A stretch of 64,000 nt of DNA, taken from assembly GCA_031213475.1 (NCBI GenBank), contig JARUPZ010000003.1, positions 7,184,740 to 7,248,739 on the forward strand. The letters run 5' to 3'. Below are positions 44,871 through 57,399 of this stretch, in pieces (the stretch's first letter is position 1; every line of letters starts with the position of its first letter). The notes beneath the pieces are model-generated. The model was not told the DNA's origin. It searched no databases and was given only the letters and a program-made list of their open reading frames with translations. Both the position numbers and the translations under genes were made by a program. Source of the DNA: Nereocystis luetkeana. Its lineage: Eukaryota; Sar; Phaeophyceae; Laminariales; Laminariaceae.

Positions 44871-45260
44871 ATAGCCAGGTTCTCCCTGCTAATCCGCCTG
44901 GTACCTTGCTACCCAGACTGCCGTCTCCGCCCCGCGTTCGTCAACTATGCCCAGCCCCTTGGCGTCAGACAATACGAAACGGGCAGAGCAGGTTCGTCAT
45001 CCAACCACGCCACACGGCTCCTTCAGTACGGCGTATCAATCAGAAAAGGAAGAGAAAATAAAATGAAAATGAAAATCACGGAGAGTCAGCGCAAGAAAGA
45101 AAAAAACAAGACAAAAAGAGAAGTCAAGGGAAGACCACGTTCGAACCAGCTGCACCAGTTGGTAGCACTTCTAGTAGTATGGTCATGTTCTACTCCCTAG
45201 TCGACTTGGTGCCTTGCTACCCTGTCTGCCATCTCCTTCCTACTTTCGTCTACCGCCGTT
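44871..45260. repeat. Two related C/T-rich segments about 306 bases apart, downstream of the LINE
   Basis: 44,879-44,950 and 45,185-45,255 share CTTGGTGCCTTGCTACCC-like words and the following CTGCCRTCTCC. They flank an A/G-rich stretch (on +). They may belong to the LINE 3' region. Confidence 0.5.
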
Positions 45261-45417
45261 TCCCTTCTACCCCTCCTGTTCCCCCCCCTCTCCGCATTCC
45301 CTTGGTCGGGCTTTCTGCCACTTCTCCTGTTGCCCCCTCCACCCCCGTTCCCTTGGACACCATCCACGGCGGATGCGCGGCGCTGCCTACTCATCTCAGC
45401 CTCAGCCTCGTGCCACC

Positions 45418-46310
45418 TCACCATGAACCGTTCGGCTGCTTCAAGGATCCCCCGGTACCACTTCCCGCCTTTTTGGCTGCAGTGGACCACAACGCGGTCT
45501 CAACTCCAAACACCAAGGGGACAACTTCCGTTGACCCTTCGGTGGCTCGGAACTCCCTAAGGTCTTCGACTATGCATCTATGCCAAGTCTTACACTGTCC
45601 GCCTGGTCTCGGGTTGTCCCCACCAGCTATCGTCCCGAACATTATCCGACTGGGTAATCGCTCCTTGCTTTGCCGTGCCACGCCCCCCGCAAAGAAGAGC
45701 CGCCGTTTACGAATGGTCGTTTCGATGCTCTCGCAACGTATCATCTTGAGGGCCTTCGCGTACGAGAGGGTGGCATGGTCAGTACGAAGTCGGCGCTGAC
45801 TCGCAACAGGACTTACTTGGTGGTGAGCCGTTCGAAGCTTGGCAAAGTGTTCCGCTCTGAAGGTCCACGTCACACACCCGTACAGCAGGGTCTCAATCAC
45901 CTCGGCCTTCAGCATTCGGACTTTAAGGCTAAGGGGGGCGGTCGTCCTATCATACAACTCCGGCCGAACCGTTTGAGGCATGCTCGCATGAGGCGGATCC
46001 GTCGGTCGATTTCGAGCGAAAGCGCAGCGTTTTCGTGGATAACGCCGCCTAGCTAGGTACAAGAACTGGGTCGTCTGCTTATACCTCTGGCCTGCCGCTT
46101 CGATGACGAGCGGTGGTGCGAGGGTTGTCCGGTCTGGTGTTTGTAGGACCATTGTCTCAGTCTTTTTTTCCGACACCGTGAGGCCTGCTGCTTCGAAGAC
46201 AGTCACGATGACTGTCATCATTTTTGCGAGCCCTTCAGCCGACTTCGAGACAATTCCTGCATCATCAGCGTACAACATGCCCCATGCAGACCTTCGCGCT
46301 TCCCTAGAAA
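45418..46310 (-). mobile_element. 5'-truncated LINE (non-LTR retrotransposon) reverse transcriptase
   Basis: The reading begins SAWGMLYADDAGIVSKSAEG with the catalytic YADD box, then LAKMMTVIVTVFEAAGLTVS and, further on, AEVIETLLYGCVTWTFRAEH, typical of the palm/thumb of LINE reverse transcriptases. A stop lies immediately upstream of about 46,310, so the endonuclease and fingers are missing: a 5'-truncated copy, as usual for target-primed insertion. The reading is open for 286 codons. Confidence 0.85.
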
Positions 46311-48645
46311 TGACATATTTCTACCTAATCAAAATAAACATGCATGCGTGGCAATCCATCTCAAAGGGATGCATTTTGGAAACGGAACCCACAAAAACGC
46401 ACTTGTGAGTACCCGACAAAAAGGTACTACTCAATGAAATCACAACCAACCTGGTTTGCAATGACATAGATTATTTTACCACTTAAGAACCGGTTGACCC
46501 GCTTAACCGTTGAAACAGGCAAAAAACACGGCAAAAAAAAAAAAACAAATGTTTCCAGAAGGATGCCTCCTGCCCGGTTTTCGGTTTTTCGAAAATGCCG
46601 TCTTATGGTGCCCATCTCTAGTCAGGACATATTCGGGCGAGGCACGCAAACCCATTGAAGAAGCTACAACAGCATAACATCCAAGAAACAAGTCAAGCAC
46701 CTTGTGAGAGTGAGTGACACGAGCAGGGGCGGGGGCAAAAATGCCTAAGAACAGTGTAGCCGGGCCGTGTTGACTTGTTTTCGTGAACACGAGGGTCGTC
46801 TAGGCTCGGACTATGTCCGGTTTTCTGCTCGATCAAATCGATGCGGCTCATTCTGGTTCATTTGTTGATTGTATTCGTTTTGTGGTTAGTTTCTATTTTC
46901 CTTTCTGGCTCCTTTTAGATTTATTGGGTGTGGCTGCGATCGAGCGTACAGCATAGCGACGCGAGGGTTACCATTGTCAAGTCCTGACCTTGATACCCTG
47001 GAAGATGTTGGCTCCCGCGGTGTTTGAGATATCTGTCGCGCTCTCGGGATTTGCCTGCGTCTTCTGTCAAGTGCGATTCGAGATCGAGTGCTTACTGTTG
47101 TTTTCCCAGCCAGCAGTAGCAGTAGATCTCTGCATATCCAGTGGGCCACAGGCATATCTTCTACCAGGCACGTATTTGCAAGCAGCACCTGGAAAGTTTT
47201 GCTTCATTTCTCTTGCCCTCTAGACTTTAGCTCCACCTCGCAGCACACCGCCTGGTCGGGCGCAGCGGCACATGCTGGCGTCCTACAGCACAGGGTGCAG
47301 AGCAATAATGCCGGTGGCTTCTGACGTACACCGGCCACGCGATTCGTCACGATGAAAAGCTGACCTCTTCAGCCTCTCTTTGATTTTCGAGATCCGACGT
47401 CCTAACTTCTAATTTTCCTCGCGTTTCCTCGGGTCGGCAACTATCTTGCGTGTATACGTTCAAGTGATAGCAGTCGAGTTATACTACTCGTACTACAGCA
47501 GCTCCTGTTGAAAGTATAGTCACCCATCGCTGCTAGCGCTCAGTCTCTTGCTCTTTCGGTTCAAACTCCCGGCCTTTGGTCTGGCATTCTCCGTGTTAAC
47601 CGTGCTCGGCCCACGCGCTCGTCGAACTTCTTCGATGTTCCCCTCGCATCACAGATAACAGCCCTCCTCGAGTCCGATGTCTGTCCCTTCGCGGCAATCG
47701 TTCGGTGGGATTCGACTTTTTATTATGGCAGTGCAAAAGAGTTCGACGTTTTTTTTTATATTTGTACAGTTTTTTTCTCAAACTCCCCTCTTCGTTGAGC
47801 TCGCGAGACGCGCGGGTATTTAGCGCTTCAACGCACATCGCAGTCCAAGACCTTCCCTCTACGGCATTCTCACGACTGGCGGTGACTCACTTCCCTGTAG
47901 AACCTAGCTGTGACAGCGCAGTACACTGCTACTACTGCTGCTGCTGTGTTCTACGTACGAACTACCTGGTAACTTAAGTACAGTAGTATACCAATCAGTG
48001 ACAAGTGTCCCTAGCAGCGAACCGATAGGATACGTACTGTTTTGGCTTCGGAGCAACGTGGCCTCTGTATTTCAGTACTACCGTTTTTCTTGCGACCTTT
48101 TGTTCCCGTTCCCACCCAGTCGCACCCTGCCCGAGATCTTTGCCTCGTACTCTGTACCGCTAGCTTCAGCAAACAAACGACACAATATTTCCCACCAGGT
48201 AGTTTCTACAGTAGTACCGACAGCCAGGACGGTGTTCGCGGTATCCACAACCTGCCCGACGTTTAGCGAGAACCATTCGACAGACGCACGACCCCTTCGA
48301 AGCCACCATGTTTCGCTGATGATGGTGCATTCTTGTACTCATAAAACAACCGGCATACTTACCGTAGTAGTATGAAAACGGCGGCTTCCTTGCGGCCCTG
48401 ACCATTGATACCACCGACCGGTGCCTTCCGAGATCAAGTAAGTGTACGTCGTTCCCGGTGTTGGTGTTGCCCAGATTATTCAAGATTAATAACGGAGTTG
48501 CCGCACAAAGGAAGCTCTGAAATGTCAGTCGCGGTTATCTCCGGAGCAGTGGTCTCGATTCCGCCCGTCAGATTGTGTGTTTTGTATCGAGAGCTTCGCG
48601 TTTCAACCTTGCGCTTGTATGACGTGGGAAAAAAAAAAAAAGAGG
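46311..48645. other. No gene recognised
   Basis: Unique DNA; one TACCTGGTA at 47963. Open frames up to 125 codons, no motifs. Confidence 0.45.
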
Positions 48646-48649
48646 ACCT

Positions 48650-48957
48650 TTAACAATCTGGGAGAAGGGATCTTCAGGTTGGTAGGCTGTTCGGGTGTTT
48701 TGGTTCCTGTTGGGATCAAGGTACAGGCGAAGACCCAACCCCACCCCTGACTCTAACCCTAACCCTAACCCTAACCCAAACCCTGACCCCAAACCGCAGC
48801 CAAAACGGGCCAAAACTCGCCATAAACGCGGCTACGCCGAGTTTGCATCGAACCAGGAAATTTCTCAGAAGATGCGGACGACGATTCCGAAGTGCAGACC
48901 ACGCTACACATTTTTCAAGTAAAAAACATCCCTAAAGATCCCTTCTCCCAGACTGCT
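48650..48957. mobile_element. MITE with telomere-like core, copy 2
   Basis: Inverted repeats CAATCTGGGAGAAGGGATCT and AGATCCCTTCTCCCAGACTG enclose CTAACCCTAACCCTAACCC at about 48,751-48,776. About 300 bases, same family as 43,886. Confidence 0.75.
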
Positions 48958-49838
48958 AAACCTACTCATAAAAAATGAAACAGGGGCTGCAAATAATTGT
49001 TTTTTTTTTTTCGCTGATGATGTAAGCCTGCTGTAGTACCATTCTATAAAATCTGTACAAAAAATAGTTGTTCCATATTAATTGTATATGATTCTCCAGA
49101 AACGGGGCTTCCTAACCCCCAGGAAAAAATGTGACATGCGGAATCGCGTCCTCGTACCCCGAGGCACCCACAACGGTATTTTCAAAGCACATGCAGCTCG
49201 GCAACACCGCCAATCCTCCGGTGCAATGCTCATTATTTTGGGTAGTCGAGCACAGAAAACTTGGATATCACTGTACGGGGGGGGTGATAAACGTGTTGCG
49301 CGACCATGGAATCGACGTCTTTCTTTTCTATAAGTAAGTAGACCCAGTTACTTCGAATGCAGCGAGCAACACAGCTTGGATCGACGATGCTGGGGGTAAA
49401 CGGAGTTCCGACAAATCATGAAGCATGTATACGCGAAAAAGGTCGGGCAAAAATCATCTTTTTTTAGAAAATAAATGCTGCACGACTGAAATCGATTCCC
49501 CTTTGAATTAATTCCCGTTCTAGAAGCGTTCTTCACTTTCTCAAACAATCGACGGAAACACTCCACGTGGCACGGAGACGTACACTCGATCTCGGAAGGT
49601 GCTCAAGGTGCAAGGTCTGGTATACAGGTACCTAGGCTCAACGTCCACGGGCGCAAAAAGCGAAACTCATAGCGGTAGGCGCAGCAGTATCGCTGCTGTA
49701 TTGTTGTACGCTGTGTACATAACCTCTGGGGCCATGTTTATGTTTGCCCTCCTATCAACAACAGTCTCGCTGTTTTTCCACTCGATTCGTTGCGTCGAGC
49801 AAGAGCTCGCGTACTACCGTATGACACGGAAGAATGGG

Positions 49839-50010
49839 CACCCCGGTGGTAGCATTTTGACCTTTGTTTGAAAATGTGATCGCCGGGTGTGCTGTGCTGT
49901 GAAGGGGTGTGCTATCTAACGCACCCCCGGTGATGGCATTTTGACCTTTGAAAATGTGATCGCCGGGTGTGATGTTGTGGAGGGGTGTCCTAGCTAGCGC
50001 ACCCCCGGTG
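49839..50010. repeat. Tandem duplication of about 80 bases
   Basis: ACCCCGGTGGTAGCATTTTG and ACCCCCGGTGATGGCATTTTG open two units that share GAAAATGTGATCGCCGGGTG; a third start (ACCCCCGGTGATAAG) follows at 49,999. Confidence 0.85.
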
Positions 50011-52430
50011 ATAAGCAACAGGCACGTGTACCCTGCTGGTAACGGGGGGGGCGTGATAACGAGGGAGTGTGTTGACGGTAGTAACGATTGCCAAGGAGCG
50101 TTAATAAACCTGGACCTGACAGGAGATGGCGTGAAAACAAAAGGGTGTGACAGCAAGGGGGGTCGACGACAAAGGTGGCGATACCGGCAACAAGTGGTGT
50201 GAAAGCAAGGGCTATGCTAACATGAAGAGGCTGTCGTCTGAAACCGGCGTGCTCGTCGTTTCCCACGCAATACTGACGGTGGTGGTAAGGCTCACGTCAG
50301 TAGCCAGCGGGCACAGCAAAGATCTCTGCCTTGCTGCATTGCCACCGGACGGTTGCCGGTAGGGCACGAAGTAGTTGTTGCTGTAGCGCAACTTCCGGGT
50401 TGGGCTTCATTGCTGTTGATCGCAACAGGCGGGGAGGTTTTGCGCCGTGCGCCCTTTTTCACCTCCGACGAAATCCATTTTGGTCATGTCCTTCCCGCCT
50501 TGGGCAGGGTAGACAATTAGGGCACATGTTTTTTTTTCGGTCGAAAACAAAGTTTTATGTGTCTACAAACTGACTTTGTAACGCGGTTTCCGAGCGCATG
50601 CCAACGCAATTGTCGTACCTGTTTACCCCCGGCGACGCTTCCGGGGGCTCTGTAGGGGGGGGGCTCACGCCTGCGGCGCGTGTGCGCATCATACTTACCA
50701 GCTCAAGTTATGCTTCACGGAACAGGCTCCGGAACCCTAAATACTGTATGCCCTGGTTACAGGTACCACCGTACTGCAAGAACTCACGTCCGTAAAAGAT
50801 ACCCCATAATATTATATCTCAGAGGCCCCTGCCCCCGCTGACAAACTAACTGCTGCCATAACCATACGAAACCTGTGTTGTCAGCCGACGGCCCGGACAA
50901 AAATACACCGTAGCATTGCGCGCTGGCTTGCTCTCGAGATATCGCTACACTGACACGCATTAATTTCCGCAACTAACTGGTTCTAAACCCTACTACCGGC
51001 GGCGTGGTCGGGGCTTGGGGCACAGTAGGAGGAGCGGCAGCACTGTTTGTTGCGGACGAATGGCATCCACCAGGTTGTGTGATAGTTTCTGGTGTTTTGA
51101 TGCTGTTTTCTTACGCCTGTCCGTACGTTTGGGGTGTTCTCAGACGACCCCCGGCGAACTGACGATCGAAAAACAGACAAATGCATAGGTTACTGGGTAT
51201 GGTCATGTGAGGGGGGGGGTGTTGTCTAGGGGGTGGGGGTGTACTCGATAAGGGTGCTGTACTTGAGCTCATGCATGACGGTGGTCGTATGGCCACAGAA
51301 CCTCGCTTCCCCACAATGCCGGAACCTCGCTTACCCACCGATCAGGCAGGCATTGCTTGTCCTAGGGGGGGGGTCGGTGTTGTACGGTACTGCATACATA
51401 CGTACCGCCAGGGGGGGAGGGCGGCACCGTGGGTGGACCTGAATCCAATCTATATTTCAACACAGAAACAGATCACGCTGAACGCGACGACGCCCTCTTT
51501 GCCTGCTCCCTCTACCCGTTCCTTCTGCTTGCTCTGGAATTTTCGCGCCGACGTCTGCAGGAACGTGTCAATATATATGCGAACGGCCCACCAGCTACTG
51601 GGTGCAGACCTACCTTCTTCTGGACGCCACCTCTAGTCTAGCCAGAACGCCGAGAAGATGGTAATTCTTCTCGCGCACGGGGCTGACCCTGACATAGCTA
51701 AGGAGGCGAATGAGTCGATTCAACAAACAGGGCGTGAATACGCGTATCATATATATACATCATACCAGGTATGTGTATTTATATGTGTGTGTGTGATGTT
51801 AACACGGTCTGCAGCCGGACGAGTAGAGCACGAATAAAATAGTACCTGGTCGGTATTTATTCTCGCGGGTATACATGACATGATGAGTGATTGATGAGGA
51901 ATTTGCAACAATGTGTCTGGTGCGCGTACTAAACCCCTGCGATAGTAGCCCCTTAAGAGATGGCACGGTATTGAATCAATCGAAATCCGGCGCGAAATCC
52001 CGCAAAACGTCGTACGCGAAGTTGAGCTGAGTCAAGACGTACGTGTTGAGTGAGTGTGTGGCACCAGATCGAGCCATTACGAGTCAATACACAAAACAGT
52101 GTATGATGCGGGAGGCTAACAGAGCTGGCCCAAAGACTGAAACTCCTAGTGGCTGACGTGTGGTCGATCCAATTGATACGACGTGGACACAACCGCCCCC
52201 GCGGGTAGAACGATAAGGATAAGGATCGATGAAAACAACTAAAGGACACAAACAAAGTGTCACCTTGGTCGCCGAAAGCGCGAAGAAAGAAAAACCAAGA
52301 GTTACTTGGGCGAAACAGTATAAGAATCGGCGGAATGTGCGGGATGGATGCTGTCCCCGATAATATTCGAGACGAAACCACGCCCTAGGCAATAGACGAT
52401 ACCCCCTGCAATAGCAATATAATACGATGC
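50011..52430. other. No gene recognised apart from repeat copy D
   Basis: Unique DNA with one TACCAGGTA (51763). Open frames lack motifs. Confidence 0.45.
51211..51365 (-). mobile_element. Poly(C)-ended repeat family, short diverged copy D
   Basis: G-rich start then TGTACTCGATAAGGGTGCTG, a diverged core (CCACAATGCCGGAAC), and CGATCAGGCAGGCATTGCTTG before another G tract. Confidence 0.6.
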
Positions 52431-52439
52431 AATGAATGG

Positions 52440-52760
52440 ATATATTGCCGTCGGTAATATATACTTCGAAGTATGTATCGATAGGATACGTCCTCCGCGT
52501 ATTATGCAGGCGGGAGTGTGCGGCAGTGCCTCGTGTGGAAGTTCATGCCACCTACAACGGCTATCGATGGATAGCTTGCAGAATCAAGTGTGGCCGCCAA
52601 TGGCTATCGATCGATGAATTTCTTAATAAATCGTGGTCGGGTACGGCTATCGAGAGATACTTTTTTTGTAAGCTGTTGTGGTCGGCTGTGGCTATCGATG
52701 AGTACCGTTTACAGTGCATTGTGGCGGGCAATGCCTATCGATGGACATCATCACCCACCT
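52440..52760 (+). repeat. GGCTATCGATGGA minisatellite, forward array
   Basis: GGCTATCGAT-type words recur about every 55-60 bases (52,559; 52,603; 52,642; 52,690; 52,732), each preceded by GTGGTCGG/GTGGCCGC-like words. Confidence 0.75.
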
Positions 52761-53084
52761 GCTCCCAAACCTAGGATTGACTCTCATAAATGAAGCAGCA
52801 ATAATATGCATCGTGCCACGGCAATTATCTAACGAAAGCATTGTGATCATATCAGTATGATATATTTGCGATCAGAAGCAATGGGTGCATGGTATCTCGC
52901 GAGGAGGAGCTTCACGTAGGACGACTCAGCGACAGGGGGTGAGCATCATGGGGGGGTGAAATATTTTTTATCGTCGGTTTCGTGGTGCATGGTACTCCAT
53001 GTTGGGGATACCGGATCGGCAACACCCTGTGCGTATAGGTGGCATATCATTGCCGCTACACAGGGGCCCCTAAAACGTGCGTGT

Positions 53085-53445
53085 CATGGTCATTGTCGAC
53101 CACAATGGACTGGCGACGTTGTCTGTCGATAGATATTTTCGACGACATAGTTTTCTACATTTATTTTGGTCAGTGGGTCGATAACCTGATGGGATAGATG
53201 CCGTATGATGTGCTTACATAATACACGATAGAAAGGAAGTAGAACTTTTCTCCTACGGTAGCCCCTAGAAAGCGCGTAGCATTGGACATTATTAATCACC
53301 ATATAGTGGCAGCGCTTTTCATCGGTAGATATTGATAGCCACAACAGACTGCCGACGCTGTCTATCGATAGACGTTGTGAACCACACTGCACTAGCAACG
53401 CTGTCTGTCGATAGATATTGTCCGGGAACACCACAGTTTCCGCAA
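53085..53445 (-). repeat. Same minisatellite, inverted array
   Basis: GACGCTGTCTATCGATAGAC, AACGCTGTCTGTCGATAGAT and GACGTTGTCTGTCGATAGAT with CCACAACAGACTG/CCACACTGCACTA/CCACAATGGACTG before each: the reverse complement of the array at 52,440. Together they could fold as a large imperfect hairpin. Confidence 0.7.
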
Positions 53446-53526
53446 TTGAGCAAGGCACCGCTGCGGTATCGTGATCTAGCAAAACACGTTGTGGTACATC
53501 GACTGTTCGAAGTTAAAACCAGCTCC

Positions 53527-53560
53527 ACCCCGGTGGTCTAGTGGCTAAACTCGACCACCA
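53527..53560 (+). other. tRNA-like 5' half fragment
   Basis: CCCCGGTGGTCTAGTGGCTA resembles a tRNA acceptor start and D arm (A-box) but no T arm follows; probably a SINE or tRNA fragment. Confidence 0.3.
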
Positions 53561-53929
53561 TGGTATTTCGTATAAAATGAAAAAAAAAAAAGCGACAGCT
53601 GAGTAAATGAGGATACTGTCGAATCGCATCTTTGCGAGCTACGTGGGATAACTTCGATCGCGCGAACTACGGGTCTTGGGGGGAACAAAATCTGGCGAGT
53701 AAGGGGAGATTACATTTAAACGGTGTACTCCTTTAATGTGTCACAGTAGGTCAGCAGAGATCCAGTCCAGGACTGTTAATACTCGGTTTCGTTCGGCTCA
53801 CTTAATGCGCCTGAACGCGGTGAATGCAGCTCGTACATGCACCATGATGAGGAGTTTTTGCTCCTCATATATGACGACGGATTCACATACCACCTAAGGG
53901 TTCACCTCTGTTGTGAAAGAAATATGGTC

Positions 53930-54440
53930 TGGATTGAGTGGTGTGTCCTGCTGCAATGATAAGTATTGGCGTTGATCCTGGACTTCGAATATCGCCCTGG
54001 GGAGATTGCGAACTAAGTCTTGTAAAAACAAACAAAACTTCGCACGGCCGGGCTATATCATACCGGTCCGCAAGGGAAACGGTACTATCGAGCTGTTGTA
54101 TACCATGCCCAGCGACCCCAGAAGCGATGATCCGGCAGCCCTAAACTAGCGATGGTGATACGGCGATTCCAGAAGACGTTTTACCCGGGCAATCCCATCC
54201 GATAGGTGACCCGATCCCGAAAAGACACTTACTTCTGCGACCCCACGATTATGTTAGTGCAGCGACTCTGGAAGCTCCGGCATTCCCATTAAACAGGTGT
54301 TGTAGTAATTCCAGAAGTGGTCCTTTCAGCAAATCCCACGCGCTTTTCCTTGCAGCGATTCCAAGTAACGTCTTTCCGGCGACCCGGCGTTGGTAAGGCG
54401 ACCGACCCCTATTATTGCTGCTGGTCGCTGTTGTATTTGC
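53930..54440. repeat. Diverged short-unit repeat (GCGATTCCAGAAG words)
   Basis: GCGACCCCAGAAGCGATGAT, GCGATTCCAGAAGACGTTTT, GCGACTCTGGAAGCTCCGGC, TAATTCCAGAAGTGGTCCTT and GCGATTCCAAGTAACGTCTT recur every 50-60 bases. The minus-strand reading is open here but I see no defined fold. Confidence 0.5.
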
Positions 54441-56280
54441 CGACATTGAAATGCGAAGCCCTTGTCAAAGTCCTTGTCAACATTAACAACCGGCCTATTT
54501 TCGGTGTCATTGGGACAGGTTTGGGCTCCCATCGCAGCAGCCGGGTGCGCACTACTCGCCTGTGGACGCGGAGCCCCTTACGCGTAGCACTCGGTTTCGT
54601 TGCGCGTGGTCGTCTTGTGCACATAGCACTGCGCCTGGCCCGCACTGCCCTCTGATTCGGATTTCTTCTTCGGGCCCTCCCATGCGCTTGAAAGGCAATT
54701 TTGTGTGTTGAAATCGTGTACCAGGTATGTTTCAGCAGAGTTGTAATTGATCTCGCACCCAGCAGCAGCGAACAATACGCATTTGATAGGAAGGACCCCG
54801 GTGTTTTGGAGTACGCGCAGTCAGTCTTACCCTGTTACAGAATAGTGCAGCAGTAGTGATAGCTCCAGTCCGCCACGTACATACGGAAGCAATCGGTTTT
54901 GATGCATGTGCTCTCATTTCAACCGTGTTAAAATGTGTACAACAGTATACGCCTACTCACAATCCAGGGTTGACGAAAGTGAGTGGCAGTAGTAGTATGC
55001 TCGCGTCTCATAGCAGTAGTACCTCTAGAGGGCGATGATAGTGGTAGCTGTCGCTAATCCTACGTATCAGCAAGCAGCTCCCGATAGCGCTGATCGTGGC
55101 AGCTCTGTAGAATTTCTGGTTGTTGTCCGGTGTCGTGGTTCATACAGCACCTCAAAATGGAGATGATCGTCTCAGCTCTATGTAGACAAGCTCAAAGTCG
55201 AAGCAGCACAGTCACAGTCGTCGTCGTTTCTCGATGATGCTGACGACTCGCGCCTCTATAGTGCTTATGACGTAAATGGGAGGCTCGTGCCCTCTTGACG
55301 GAATCCCCGCACAGTCGTGCGTGCGCGGCTCCTGAGTTAGATCAGGCAGCCCGCCACAGAGGTATGTACTTCAGCCGGTGTCGGACCGACTGCTTGTTGT
55401 TCGAGCTTCAGCTCTCAGAAGGACTTATGAAAGAATAAGGCGCCCTGGGTCATTACCGATTATTGGTATTGTCCAACAAAGTTCCCGCCCCACCAGCACG
55501 AGAACGCGTATTTTGTGTACTTGCGTGCACAAAATCCGCCGGGACTGGAATTAATTGGTGACGTGTGCGTCGAGCGTGGTCGTGAAACGTGGACGAAATA
55601 AACACACCCACAGACACATACATACATCACATACAGAAAACTCTAAACAAGGCACTCTACGCTCGTATCCGAGCCGCTACGAAGAGGTTTGTTTTTCCTT
55701 GGAAAAACAAGAAAAAAAAGGCTCGCTTCGCTTGTGCGCCTCAATATGAACGAAGGCGGGCAGAGCTCGTAAAACGTGAAGCATGAGCTATAAGGCGCGG
55801 CGAGACAGATGGCACGAGACTCGAAACGAGTCCTCCGACCATCGTTCTCAGCCATAATCTTCCCCTATCCCACATCGAACCGCCAGAGGTAAGCCTTGGC
55901 GCAAACGGTCTGTCTCCTGGCCCTGTTCGTGGCGGCACGGCCGAAGCTAACAACAGAGCCCCGCCGATTTTATCAGAAATTTCGAGAGTCACTCTTTCTT
56001 AGGCTTTTGTTGTAAAATCAACAAGGTTTTTTTCGGCGGCGGGTTGAAAATGTACCGGTAGGCGGCGGCTCGTTAAAAAAAAAAGTCGGCGGCTCATAAA
56101 AAAGTGCATGGCGGCGTGTTTCAAACCGTCCTAGGTCGAATTGTCCACCCCAGCTGTTGAGCCTGTTTGATCACAACCTTAAGAATTTGCAGCATATCCA
56201 CTGTTGTGCAGCGGGTGTTTGTTGCCGTTGCTGTCAGCCTGATGTGGGGCAATCACGTGTACTGTTTCTGTTCCACTCTA
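54440..56280. other. No gene recognised
   Basis: Unique DNA with one TACCAGGTA (54719) and AGTAGTAG words near 54,980. Open frames are short. Confidence 0.45.
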
Positions 56281-56281
56281 A

Positions 56282-56522
56282 GGGCCATTCTTATCGGAGA
56301 GCTTTTTGTCCAAATTTTCGACTTTTTTTTCGCGCAATTTGTCATTCTTCAATATTTCCCTAGGTTTTTTTTCCAAATTTTGGAAGGTTAACGAACTTGA
56401 TATTTTTGGTTCTGGAGAATTTCACGAATAGTGACAGAACGCCTTCGTATATTGATACATATCTCCAATTATTTCCAAACTTTGGAAATTATGGAAAAAA
56501 AGCTCTCCGATAAGAATGAACC
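56282..56522. mobile_element. TAA-flanked MITE (Harbinger-like), copy 3
   Basis: GGGCCATTCTTATCGGAGAG and partner ending CTCCGATAAGAATGAACC, flanked by TAA (56279-56281 and 56523-56525). GGG start and TAA/TTA target are as in PIF/Harbinger elements. Confidence 0.75.
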
Positions 56523-56846
56523 TAATTCCAAGCAATTTCTGACAAAAACGGGAGCAGTTCCACAGGGGTCACTACAAGAACGATGGGAACTAGCGGCGTG
56601 AAGTGCGCTTCTGACTGGTCGAGCTCAGCACAAACAATACAATAATAATACAATATGCGTATCCGATGGACGAACCACCAGCAACGCGGCACTCGTGGCG
56701 TATTGTAGTTAGGAGTCTGTCATGCACCTCGTCCCCATCCTTCCAGTTAACATACATGCAATATACTACATACATGCAGGATTTCGGCTGTTATTGGTAC
56801 TTGAATACTCCAATACCAGAGGTTGGAGAGGGCGAAAATATATGGC

Positions 56847-56956
56847 TATTACGGGGGACCATAGTAAATAGGACCAAATATTGTGAGTCAAAAGGGCGAA
56901 ATATATAGGTTTTGTCGAGTACCGTAGGTCCTATTTAATATGGTCCCCCGTGATAT
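56847..56956. mobile_element. TA-flanked MITE (Stowaway-like), copy 4
   Basis: TTACGGGGGACCATAGTAAA and partner ending TATGGTCCCCCGTGA, flanked by TA. The interior is in the opposite orientation to copy 2. Confidence 0.75.
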
Positions 56957-57204
56957 TAATAATAATCGAATTAGATGCTAAGGTAGGTGATAGACAGACC
57001 GAACGTTTTAAGAAGACCGACAAAAATGCACAAAATGTTCACAGCCCATGTCATTCGCGAGGACGCTGGCCACACTCGCAATTTCCACTGCTGCCATGGT
57101 GCCGCATAGGACAAGACTACTACACTTCGTTAGCAAACAGCTTCATCAGAGAGGTGAGCTGTTCACGTATCGCACTGATTTGCGGGCTTGCGGGCATTTC
57201 CTCG

Positions 57205-57392
57205 TGGCATCAAGGTACGGACGTAGACCCGGCCCCTCACCCTGATCCTAAACCTAATCCGAAACGGACCAGAAACGGGCGAGAAACTCGACTGCGCCGC
57301 TTTGCATCTATCTATCTAGCCAGACAATTGAAAGAAGATTCTAAGCGCGGACCACGATTCCGACATGCGCACCGCACGCACGCATGGCCCCC
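57205..57392. mobile_element. Degenerate relative of the telomere-core MITE
   Basis: Shares the interior word order of 48,715-48,910 (CAAGGTACGG...GACCC, CCTGATCCTAAACCTAATCC, AAACGGGCGAGAAACTCG, TTTGCATC, GACCACGATTCCGA) but the ends are not recognisable. Confidence 0.5.
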
Positions 57393-57399
57393 AAGATTT

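Noticed and set aside
45179..45799. 206-codon + strand open frame
   Set aside because: Antisense shadow of the LINE reverse transcriptase.
48751..48776. Chromosome end
   Set aside because: The telomere-like run is short, internal, and enclosed by the inverted ends of a MITE.
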